Below are positions 25,038 through 32,031 of a DNA stretch of 34,164 bases, in pieces. The position numbers were made by a program, and so were the translations under genes. Origin of the DNA: Desulfurococcales archaeon (lineage in GTDB: Archaea; Thermoproteota; Thermoprotei_A; Sulfolobales; NBVN01); assembly GCA_015523295.1 (NCBI GenBank), contig WAKQ01000005.1, forward strand, positions 1 through 34,164, given 5' to 3'. The notes beneath the pieces were generated by a model. The model searched no databases, was not told the origin of the DNA, and saw only the letters and a program-made list of their open reading frames with translations. Position 1 is the first letter of the stretch. Each line of letters opens with the position of its first letter.

Positions 25038-26037
25038 TGTCGTTCACCCCACCGTTGTACAGCCAGCATGCTACGTAGTGTCCTGGTTCTATTTCCTTTA
25101 ATGGGGGCTCTCTCTCCCTGCATATTTGTTTTGCGTAGGGGCATCTTGGGTGGAACCTGCATCCTGGCGGGGGATTAATGAGGTTGGGGATCGTGCCTGG
25201 TATGGGCTCCAGCTTCTCGATATTTGTTTGGGGGTTAGGCACCGCCTTAAGTAGGCCCATAGTGTACGGATGCTTGGGATTCTTGAATAAGGTGTCAGTT
25301 TCCGCTAGCTCAACAATGTTTCCAGCGTAGAGGACAGCAACCCTGTCACACATTTCAGCGACTACTCCCATGTCATGCGTGATTAGAAAAAGCGTCAACC
25401 CTTTATCTTCCACCAGCCTCTTAAGCAGTTCTAGGAGTTGTGCCTGGACGGTCACGTCTAGGTTGCTGGTGGGTTCATCGGCTATGAGGAGCTTGGGCAT
25501 GTTACTTAAGCCCATGCTTATCACAGCCCGCTGCCTCTGCCCTCCACTTAATTCATGAGGATAGTTACGTACGCGTTTGTCAGGGTCAGGCATCAACACA
25601 TTCTTAAGGAGTTGAACAGCCCTCCTCAGACCCTCTTTCAAGTTATTGACAGTTCCATGATCTAGCATCGTCTCCCCGATCTGATATCCTATCTGGTATA
25701 GTGGATCTAGAGCGCTTGAAGGATCTTGAATTATGTACGCTATTTCCTTACCCCTGATCTTCCTCAACCCCTCCTCATTAGTTCTCAGAATGTCTATAAC
25801 ATCACCGTCTCTATGGTATAGGATCTCACCCTTAACTATCCGTCCTGGCTGAGGGACGACATTGGTCAACGCTCTTGAGATGACGGTTTTGCCGCAGCCT
25901 GTTTCGCCAACCATGCAGAACTTCTCTCCTTCGTAGATGGTGAAGCTCACTCCATTTATAGCCTTCACAACTCCGGCATATGTGTAGAAATATACGTGGA
26001 GATCTTTAACCTCTATTAGCGGCCTCCTACCTCTCAT
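25027..26037 (-). CDS. dppD: peptide-type ABC transporter ATPase (DppD/OppD)
   Basis: A 336-residue ATPase with Walker A GETGCGKT (44-51), signature LSGGQRQ (163-169) and Walker B LLIADEPT (183-190), followed by a C-terminal peptide-importer extension containing [15 protein letters not shown]. The N-terminus has the extra aromatic strand DLHVYFYTYAGVVKAING seen in DppD proteins. Its start overlaps the permease dppC by 11 nt and its end overlaps dppF by 11 nt, so the three are co-translated. The C-terminus shares a perfect 124-bp tract with dppF. Confidence 0.95.
   Translation of the reverse strand: MRGRRPLIEVKDLHVYFYTYAGVVKAINGVSFTIYEGEKFCMVGETGCGKTVISRALTNVVPQPGRIVKGEILYHRDGDVIDILRTNEEGLRKIRGKEIAYIIQDPSSALDPLYQIGYQIGETMLDHGTVNNLKEGLRRAVQLLKNVLMPDPDKRVRNYPHELSGGQRQRAVISMGLSNMPKLLIADEPTSNLDVTVQAQLLELLKRLVEDKGLTLFLITHDMGVVAEMCDRVAVLYAGNIVELAETDTLFKNPKHPYTMGLLKAVPNPQTNIEKLEPIPGTIPNLINPPPGCRFHPRCPYAKQICREREPPLKEIEPGHYVACWLYNGGVNDNER
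25056..25179 (-). repeat. 124-bp perfect direct repeat, copy 2 (ATPase C-terminus)
   Basis: The partner of 24080-24203. In this gene it encodes the segment ending CWLY, just before a gene-specific tail (NGGVNDNER). Confidence 0.97.
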
Positions 26038-27154
26038 CCTTCTTCCCTCTTCCCTTCTTTATTTTGAATTCAATGCTTCTCCTTGTCCTAGGGTCTAGGA
26101 TATCCCTAAGGGTGTCCCCGAAGAGGTTCCACCCGAGGACTGATATAAGAATCGCTAAACCTGGAAACATCACCAGCCACCACTTTCCTTGGACTAAGTA
26201 ATCTGAGCCGTGCTGGACGATTGCCCCCCAGTCGGGTATCTTCATCATGGCGCCCATTAAGAAGCTCAAGCCAGCCTCTGTAAGGATTACACCACCTATA
26301 TCAAGGGTCATCAACACTATTATCGGCCCTATTACGTTAGGGAGGATGTGTTTGAAGAGTATTGAACCAGTATTAAGCCCTAAGGCCCTAGCTGCCTCTA
26401 CATAGACGTTGTTTTTCTCTTGAAGTACGAGCCCTCTAGTAACCCTTGCATATCCAGGCCACCATACAACCCAAAGGGCGATGATTATGGAGAGTATTGG
26501 CGCAACGTTAATAGCGTCATTTGGTCTCACCGCGAAAAGGAAGGAAATTAGTGATGTTAGTGCAGGGGAGTTTGCTATAGCCATCGTCAGCCTGTCGGTT
26601 AGGGCGCTGCTGAACGCCAATGCTAGGATTAGTCCTGGAAAAGCCAGGAAAATGTCAGTGAGCCTCATAAGCGTCTCGTCAACTAACCCCCCGTAGTAAC
26701 CTGATATAAGCCCTATCAATATGCCTATCACTATTCCTACTGGCAGTACAAGTATTGTGGCGTCCAGCGATACTCTAGCACCGTAGAGGAGCTGGCTAAA
26801 TAAGTCCCTCCCTAAGTCATCGGTTCCCAGGAGAGCGCCCCCGACTCCTGGTGGGGCCAAGTAGTACTTCTCGTACTTGCCGGTGGCAACTATGAAGGAG
26901 AAGTCATAGCTATGCGGGGCTATCACGGGCCCTAATATCCCAACGATTATGAATAGAAGACCAAGTATAAGGCCGGATATACCTATAGGGCTTCTATTTA
27001 AGGCGTACAACATGAGTCTCCATTCATCAATCCTGCTCCTGTTTTTCTTCACCCATTCTCTTCTGAATAGGGATATCACCTTCACTAGGGCTGTGATGAG
27101 TGAATCTGAGATCCGGTCAAGGAATGTTTTCTGATAGGTTTCCGAGGAAGTCAT
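26027..27154 (-). CDS. dppC: peptide-type ABC transporter permease (DppC/OppC)
   Basis: A 375-residue inner-membrane permease with about six hydrophobic segments and an N-terminal extension of about 60 residues. The loop that docks the ATPase is YVEAARALGLNTGSILFKHILPNVIGPIIV (about 250-280), the classic EAA motif. LLGTDDLGRDLFSQLLYGARVSL is the DppC/OppC signature. ATG overlaps the dppB stop by one base (TGATG). It forms a heterodimer with the next permease. Confidence 0.95.
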   Translation of the reverse strand: MTSSETYQKTFLDRISDSLITALVKVISLFRREWVKKNRSRIDEWRLMLYALNRSPIGISGLILGLLFIIVGILGPVIAPHSYDFSFIVATGKYEKYYLAPPGVGGALLGTDDLGRDLFSQLLYGARVSLDATILVLPVGIVIGILIGLISGYYGGLVDETLMRLTDIFLAFPGLILALAFSSALTDRLTMAIANSPALTSLISFLFAVRPNDAINVAPILSIIIALWVVWWPGYARVTRGLVLQEKNNVYVEAARALGLNTGSILFKHILPNVIGPIIVLMTLDIGGVILTEAGLSFLMGAMMKIPDWGAIVQHGSDYLVQGKWWLVMFPGLAILISVLGWNLFGDTLRDILDPRTRRSIEFKIKKGRGKKDER

Positions 27155-28152
27155 CAGAACCTCACCCTAGGATCTATTACTGCGTAGAGGATATCTACAA
27201 CCAGGTTAGTGGTCACGTAAATGAACCCTACAAGTAAAGTTCCAGCTATTAATAGCGGGAAGTCCATCATGAATATGGCCTGGACCATGGCTCTTCCCAT
27301 CCCTGGAATGCCGAAGACGGTCTCAGTTATTGGTGCTCCTGCTAGAAGCCCTCCGAACTGGAGGCCTAGGACGGTAACTACAGGAACTAACGCGTTTCTT
27401 AGAGTATGCGTAAGTATTCTCCCTTTCTTCAGCCCCCTCATTCTAGCGTAGTATATGAAGTCACTTCCCATCACCTCTAAATAGCTGTTCCTAACTAGCC
27501 TAGCTATAACTCCGATTCCTGCGAAACCTAGAGTAAAACCCGGGAGTGTGAATCTAGCTATGTTTTCCCATACGCACCTCCAGTCACCCTCCAGTAAGGC
27601 ATCTATTATGGGGACACCGGTTATTGGTGTTTTCGGGTAAGGAACTCCAGCAATGTTTATCCACCCTAGGATATAGAAGAACACGTAAATGAAGATGTAG
27701 CCCAGCCAGAAGATCGGGACTGACACTCCTGTTAAAGCCCACACCCTCACAAGGGCATCTATCCATGTATCCTTCTTTATTGCTGATACTATACCTAGAG
27801 GTATCCCTAAAACGATCAGGAAGAAAAGTGCAAATAAAGTGAGCTCTAACGTGATGGGGAACCGGCTGAGCATAAAGCTCATTACCTTATACCCGTTAAG
27901 CGGGTCAAGGATTGAGTCGGTGAGCACCCCCTTCATGAAGAAGTAATATTGACTCCACCAAGGCTCGTTCAGATGGTATTCGGCTATGACCTGAGCCACT
28001 ACCTGAGGGTTTGCCTTAATGCCACCTGCCCACGCTTGAGCTGGGTTAGCAGGTATCGCAAAGGCTATGATGTATGCAAGAAGGGTGACACCGATAATTG
28101 TGGGTATGAATGTTATTGCTCTTCTCACTAGGAAACGTCCAAGACCAGCCAT
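27154..28152 (-). CDS. dppB: peptide-type ABC transporter permease (DppB/OppB)
   Basis: A 332-residue permease with the DppB N-terminus (FLVRRAITFIPTIIGVTLLAYII), six hydrophobic segments, a loop between the first two segments carrying FFMKGVLTDSI, and the EAA motif YYARMRGLKKGRILTHTLRNALVPVVTVLG in the C-terminal third. The start ATG has GAGAGGA just ahead. It is separated from the binding-protein gene by 164 nt, a gap with T-runs and TATA-like DNA, so it may have a second promoter. Confidence 0.95.
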   Translation of the reverse strand: MAGLGRFLVRRAITFIPTIIGVTLLAYIIAFAIPANPAQAWAGGIKANPQVVAQVIAEYHLNEPWWSQYYFFMKGVLTDSILDPLNGYKVMSFMLSRFPITLELTLFALFFLIVLGIPLGIVSAIKKDTWIDALVRVWALTGVSVPIFWLGYIFIYVFFYILGWINIAGVPYPKTPITGVPIIDALLEGDWRCVWENIARFTLPGFTLGFAGIGVIARLVRNSYLEVMGSDFIYYARMRGLKKGRILTHTLRNALVPVVTVLGLQFGGLLAGAPITETVFGIPGMGRAMVQAIFMMDFPLLIAGTLLVGFIYVTTNLVVDILYAVIDPRVRF

Positions 28153-28198
28153 TCCTCTCGCCTTCCACTCTCTAACATCTGAGGAGAATCAAATACTT

Positions 28199-28211
28199 TT
28201 ACTTTAATTAA
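28199..28211 (-). promoter_or_regulatory. possible secondary promoter for the permease genes
   Basis: TAATTAAAGTAAA on the minus strand, about 50 nt upstream of dppB, is TATA-like. A 17-bp AT palindrome (ATATATTT-T-AAATATAT) lies just upstream at 28244-28260. Either could drive the permease and ATPase genes at a different level from the binding protein. Confidence 0.3.
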
Positions 28212-28271
28212 TCTTGCCGGGAATTATCTGATGTTTTTTGAAAATATATTTTAAATATATCGGAAAATTCT

Positions 28272-28307
28272 AAAAAGGTTTATGGATGATTTACTTGGTG
28301 GGAAAAA
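28272..28307 (-). terminator. T-rich partial terminator after the binding-protein gene
   Basis: On the minus strand TTTTT occurs at 28307-28303 and 28276-28272, just past the stop at 28317. Archaeal RNA polymerase often terminates at such T-runs without a hairpin. Partial termination would give excess binding protein. Confidence 0.35.
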
Positions 28308-28316
28308 GATTATTGC

Positions 28317-30593
28317 TTACGGTTTGTAGTTATAGAGCTGTTGCCAAAGCGTCATGTTCCAGTACTGTGGGTTGAGTTTAAGAACTATGTAGGAGTCCTG
28401 CTTGAAGTCCGCAACATAGTAGGGCCCTGTGCCTATTGGGTGGTTATGTAGGAACATGTGTGTCGGCTCCTTATCTCCAGTTCCTATATACTTAGCCCAT
28501 GCTGATGGGTTCTTACCCCACTGTGCTGCTTGCATCGCCTCCATATACTTGCCCTGGAGGCTCTGTACATTGTCGAAGAGGTACTTAGCGGGGATTACCA
28601 TTGTAAACGGATCTGCTAGGATGTTGAGGATTGCTCCATATGGCTTGTAGAGCTTAAGCATGACTACACCGGCTGTCTCTCCTTTATATCCAAATATCTG
28701 CAGCAGTTGATCGAGTGACTTCACCTCAACGGTCTTCCCGTTGTAGGTGGCGTAGAGGCCTCCCTTCGAGAGTATGTTATTGAACTCGGACTCCGTATAT
28801 GCTTTGCTGCCGTTGACATCGAAGAATGTGGTTATCATCCATGAAGGATCTAAGCCTAACCGCGCTATCCTCCAGATCGTGAATAGGACGTCGGTGGCGT
28901 TTACTGTGTAGATCTTACCTGATGACGGATCGTATGCCTTAAGCCCGCCTCTGATCACGAAGTACCACTCCGTGCCGTTGGCATTATGTGCCCACGCTAC
29001 TGAGGCGTCAGGTATCGCGTGGGTTAGGTCATCCTTCCAATATGTCACTAACGTATCACCGATCTCGTGGAAGATCTCCCAGCCGAAGGTCTCATAGCTC
29101 TTGGCGGGGTCGAAGCTCTGAGGCCACCCGATCGTTGATATTACGAGAGTATGCTCGTCATTGATGTAGTTCCCTATCCCGACACTAGGTGGATTAGGTA
29201 TTGGAACCTCGTATATTAGGTCCCACCTCTCAGCGAGTACGGGGTTGTAGTACCTCCCCTTAACCCAGTTCCAGTAGTCTCTCACGATCTCGTTCTGCCC
29301 TAACCATATGTTAGGCACTTCATAGTTGCTGATTATCTCGACAGCTTGATATATTGCTGTCCTTATATTGGGGTCGACTGAGTACCTCCCAGCCTCTATT
29401 AGAGCATCTAACGTTACATTCCTGTAGAATGCAGGATCAATGGTCACGAAGGCAGTGCAGTTAGCTGGGGGTGTCTGCTTCTCGGAGAGCTTGTACTGAA
29501 CTACCACTATTTTCTTGCCTGTCAGGGATACTGAAGCTCCTTTGCCTTCAGGGCCTACAACTACGTAGTAATTGGGTGTATCTATGACTTTAGCGCTGCT
29601 CAAGTAGTTGCTTACGTCTGAAGCGCTAGTGACTTCAAAGGCCTTAACGGTGTCGAAGTTTGTGCCACCCCCTACTAAGGGGCCGGCGTAGTCGTCAGGG
29701 TCTGCATAGTCAGGTGCCCATCCTATGATGTAGACATCAAACTCTGGTTTCGAGGTTTTCTCCAGCAGCTGAGGCCATGAGAGTGCCTGAACGGCGACCT
29801 TAAAGCCGAGCTGCCCCCAATAGGTTGATAGCATGGTTGCCAGCTTTGCACGGTTAGTGTTTCCCTGGTTGTAGTAGACTGTTATGACGTATTTTGAGGG
29901 GTCTATCCCGGACTTGGCTATTAAGGCCTTAGCCTTAGCCATGTCGAACGTGTAGTTTATTGTGTTGTATGTTGTCCACCCCATCATGCCTTTAGGTATG
30001 ACGCCCACGAGTGGGGCCATTGTATTGGCGTAGATGGTCTTCCAGATTAGCGGGTAGGGTGTAGCAAACGCTAGGGCCTGCCTCACCAGAACGTTATTGA
30101 AGGGAGGTTTGAGGGTGTTGAGCACTATGTAGGTTATGTCGAAGCTAAGTCCCATTCTCTGTTGGATTATTTGGAAGTCCCCTCTCTTGGTGCCTACTAA
30201 CGCGTTCAGCTGGTCTGCGGGGATGACTCCTAAGTCGGCAACTCCTTTCTTTATGGTGAGGACTCTACTGCTTGCGTCGTTCTGTATTAGGTAGAGCACT
30301 GTTTCATGTATGGGTGGCTTACTTACGGTTGTCGTTGTCGTAGTCGTCGATGAGGTGGGTGGTGGTGCGGTTGTGCTGCTAGTTGTCGTTGTCGTCGTGG
30401 TTGTCGTGGTTGATGTGGTTGTGCTGGTTGTTGTCGTCGTAGTTGTTGTGCTGCTGGTTGTTGTTGCTGGAGGAGTAGTTGTTGTATAATAATACCAGGC
30501 CCCGGCGATAACCGCTATAATAATGATAATCGTTACTGTGGCCGCGGCCGCTTTCGACATAGCCCTTCTAGATCTTAAGATTGAGTCTTTCAT
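28317..30593 (-). CDS. ABC transporter family 5 solute-binding protein, apparently circularly permuted
   Basis: A 758-residue surface lipid-free binding protein for peptides or similar solutes. The N-terminus has basic residues, a hydrophobic anchor at about 15-36 (preceded by RAMS, which fits a class III, pilin-type signal) and a Thr/Ser-rich linker at about 37-90. Residues 97-465 carry what is normally the C-terminal half of DppA/OppA proteins: KKGVADLG, PPFNNVLVRQALAFA (163-177), AKALIAKSGID (221-231), IIGWAPDYADPDDY (289-302). Residues 480-758 carry the normal N-terminal half: TLVISTIGWPQSFDPA (482-497), the PDASVAWAHNANGTEWYFVIRGG block (528-550), NATDVLFTIWRI (565-576) and GTGPYYVADF (721-730), ending at LNPQYW. 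The order is thus swapped. Start ATG has GAGGTGAG ahead. Confidence 0.9.
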   Translation of the reverse strand: MKDSILRSRRAMSKAAAATVTIIIIIAVIAGAWYYYTTTTPPATTTSSTTTTTTTTSTTTSTTTTTTTTTTSSTTAPPPTSSTTTTTTTVSKPPIHETVLYLIQNDASSRVLTIKKGVADLGVIPADQLNALVGTKRGDFQIIQQRMGLSFDITYIVLNTLKPPFNNVLVRQALAFATPYPLIWKTIYANTMAPLVGVIPKGMMGWTTYNTINYTFDMAKAKALIAKSGIDPSKYVITVYYNQGNTNRAKLATMLSTYWGQLGFKVAVQALSWPQLLEKTSKPEFDVYIIGWAPDYADPDDYAGPLVGGGTNFDTVKAFEVTSASDVSNYLSSAKVIDTPNYYVVVGPEGKGASVSLTGKKIVVVQYKLSEKQTPPANCTAFVTIDPAFYRNVTLDALIEAGRYSVDPNIRTAIYQAVEIISNYEVPNIWLGQNEIVRDYWNWVKGRYYNPVLAERWDLIYEVPIPNPPSVGIGNYINDEHTLVISTIGWPQSFDPAKSYETFGWEIFHEIGDTLVTYWKDDLTHAIPDASVAWAHNANGTEWYFVIRGGLKAYDPSSGKIYTVNATDVLFTIWRIARLGLDPSWMITTFFDVNGSKAYTESEFNNILSKGGLYATYNGKTVEVKSLDQLLQIFGYKGETAGVVMLKLYKPYGAILNILADPFTMVIPAKYLFDNVQSLQGKYMEAMQAAQWGKNPSAWAKYIGTGDKEPTHMFLHNHPIGTGPYYVADFKQDSYIVLKLNPQYWNMTLWQQLYNYKP
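30322..30486 (-). repeat. low-complexity Thr/Ser linker codons
   Basis: Runs of ACN and AGC/TCN-type codons (plus strand GTTGTCGTN) encode about 50 Thr and Ser residues between the membrane anchor and the binding domain. Codon choice varies, so it is not a simple microsatellite. Such linkers act as flexible, glycosylated spacers in archaeal binding proteins. Confidence 0.8.
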
Positions 30594-30650
30594 ATTATCT
30601 CACCTCTCACCTGCTTTACCTTGCTTCAATGATATTGAATGCGACTGTTG

Positions 30651-30660
30651 AAATTAAACC
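30651..30660 (-). promoter_or_regulatory. binding-protein operon promoter
   Basis: GGTTTAATTT on the minus strand, preceded by a purine-rich AAGAAAA that suits a BRE, lies about 60 nt upstream of the ATG. The leader of about 30 nt carries the GAGGTGAG ribosome site. Confidence 0.45.
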
Positions 30661-30826
30661 TTTTCTTATTAATTTATTTGATAGGGTCTAAGCATTTCAA
30701 AGAGGTTATAAGCTCCTTACGTGAAGATTATGTTATTGAGGGTTAACATGCAAATTCCTTATTTGAGTTTTGTTTAGAATTGGAAAGTGAAAAATGTTTT
30801 GTGTTTTATATTTCTTTTTTACGGCT

Positions 30827-32017
30827 TTACTTTGCTAGAGCTCTCCTAACGGTTAACCACGCTAGTAGTGCAAAGATGAATGCCAGTACAGCGAACGTTA
30901 TTGTAACGTATGTCAGCGGGGTTAGCGCGTCTATCTTCCCTCCTAGGTCGCTGCTTAGCGCGTCAACCTTCCCTGAGACGCTGCTTACATCCTGTCTAAG
31001 ACCCTGGACATCGCTTCTTAGCCCGCTTACCGTGCTCTTAACGTCATTAAGGGCTGAGCTCATGTCACTGTTTAGCTTATTCATGGATGTCTTAAGGTCG
31101 TTAACGCTCGTACTTAGGGAATCGATGCTGCTCTTTATGTTGTCTATTTTGCTACTGAGGTCATTTATTGATGTCTGAAGGTTGTCGACCTTTGTCTTCA
31201 GGTCGCTGAGCTGTGAGTTAGTGTTGTCGATCTTGCTGCTGAGCGTGTTGAGTGTTGACTGAAGCGATGAGAGCTTATTGTCCAGGGATGAGAGCTTATT
31301 GTTTAGGCCACTCAGCTCATCCGTTATGTTGCTGAGCTGACCCTGCAGTGAGCTCTGCAGTGCCGCTAGGTCGTTCTCAAGGGATGTTATGTTCGCCTTT
31401 AAGGCCTCTATCTCCGCCTGTAGCGAAGTGATCTGTATGGTCCCTATGTCGTTAGCCCCTGTGCTCACTGATACAGTTATTGTGGTCTTGACATAGCCGG
31501 CTTTACTGACCTCTAACGTGTATGTTCCTGGGTTCAATGCTAGGGTGAACTCACCGTTAGCGTCTGTGGTTGTCTCTGCTCCTGTTTCAAGCGCCTTCAC
31601 TGTGGCGCCCTCGACGGGTGAGCCTGTCTCATCAACCACCTTCCCGCTAACCCATGCTGTGAGGGCTAGCTTGAAGGTAGTTGTGGCTGTATGACCGCCT
31701 GACTGTGCCTTCACCGTGTATGTCCCTAGCTTCGTCCATCCTCCTGTAGGTATAGTGGCCGGTATCTTGAATGTGGCGCTATAAGACCCGTCGCTGCCTG
31801 CAGTAACTGTCTTGAAGTCTGCGAGTCCGCCGTCAGGGTTTGTAATACCTATAGATACGGTGGCTCCTGGGGCCGCGGTCCCTGTGACGACCACGGTCTC
31901 ACCGGGTATGTAGGAGGCCTTGTCAGTAGCTACTGTAAGGGCTTGTGCGTAGGACGGCAGTGCCAGCAGTAACGCTGCCACGACGAGGACCGTTAAAGCT
32001 TTAGTTGCTGACTTCAT
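30827..32017 (-). CDS. S-layer stalk/anchor protein (SlaB-like): coiled coil with C-terminal membrane anchor
   Basis: A 396-residue exported protein. A signal peptide (about 1-26, ending SYAQA) is followed by an Ig-like domain (27-118, DKASYIPGETVVVTGTAAPGATV) and a carboxypeptidase-regulatory-like beta sandwich (122-195, VSGKVVDETGSPVEGATVKAL). Residues about 197-365 form a long coiled coil of regular Leu/Ile/Val heptads rich in Ser, Asp and Lys. A transmembrane helix (369-391) and the basic tail RRALAK close the chain. This is the layout of the crenarchaeal SlaB stalk that holds the S-layer off the membrane. GAGGTGG lies in the 14-nt gap after the upstream S-layer gene, so the two form an operon. 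Confidence 0.8.
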   Translation of the reverse strand: MKSATKALTVLVVAALLLALPSYAQALTVATDKASYIPGETVVVTGTAAPGATVSIGITNPDGGLADFKTVTAGSDGSYSATFKIPATIPTGGWTKLGTYTVKAQSGGHTATTTFKLALTAWVSGKVVDETGSPVEGATVKALETGAETTTDANGEFTLALNPGTYTLEVSKAGYVKTTITVSVSTGANDIGTIQITSLQAEIEALKANITSLENDLAALQSSLQGQLSNITDELSGLNNKLSSLDNKLSSLQSTLNTLSSKIDNTNSQLSDLKTKVDNLQTSINDLSSKIDNIKSSIDSLSTSVNDLKTSMNKLNSDMSSALNDVKSTVSGLRSDVQGLRQDVSSVSGKVDALSSDLGGKIDALTPLTYVTITFAVLAFIFALLAWLTVRRALAK

Positions 32018-32031
32018 TGCTTACCACCTCT

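Noticed and set aside
30322-30486. Repeat array resembling a microsatellite or CRISPR-like tract
   Set aside because: It is the in-frame Thr/Ser linker of the binding protein, with varied codons and no spacer structure.
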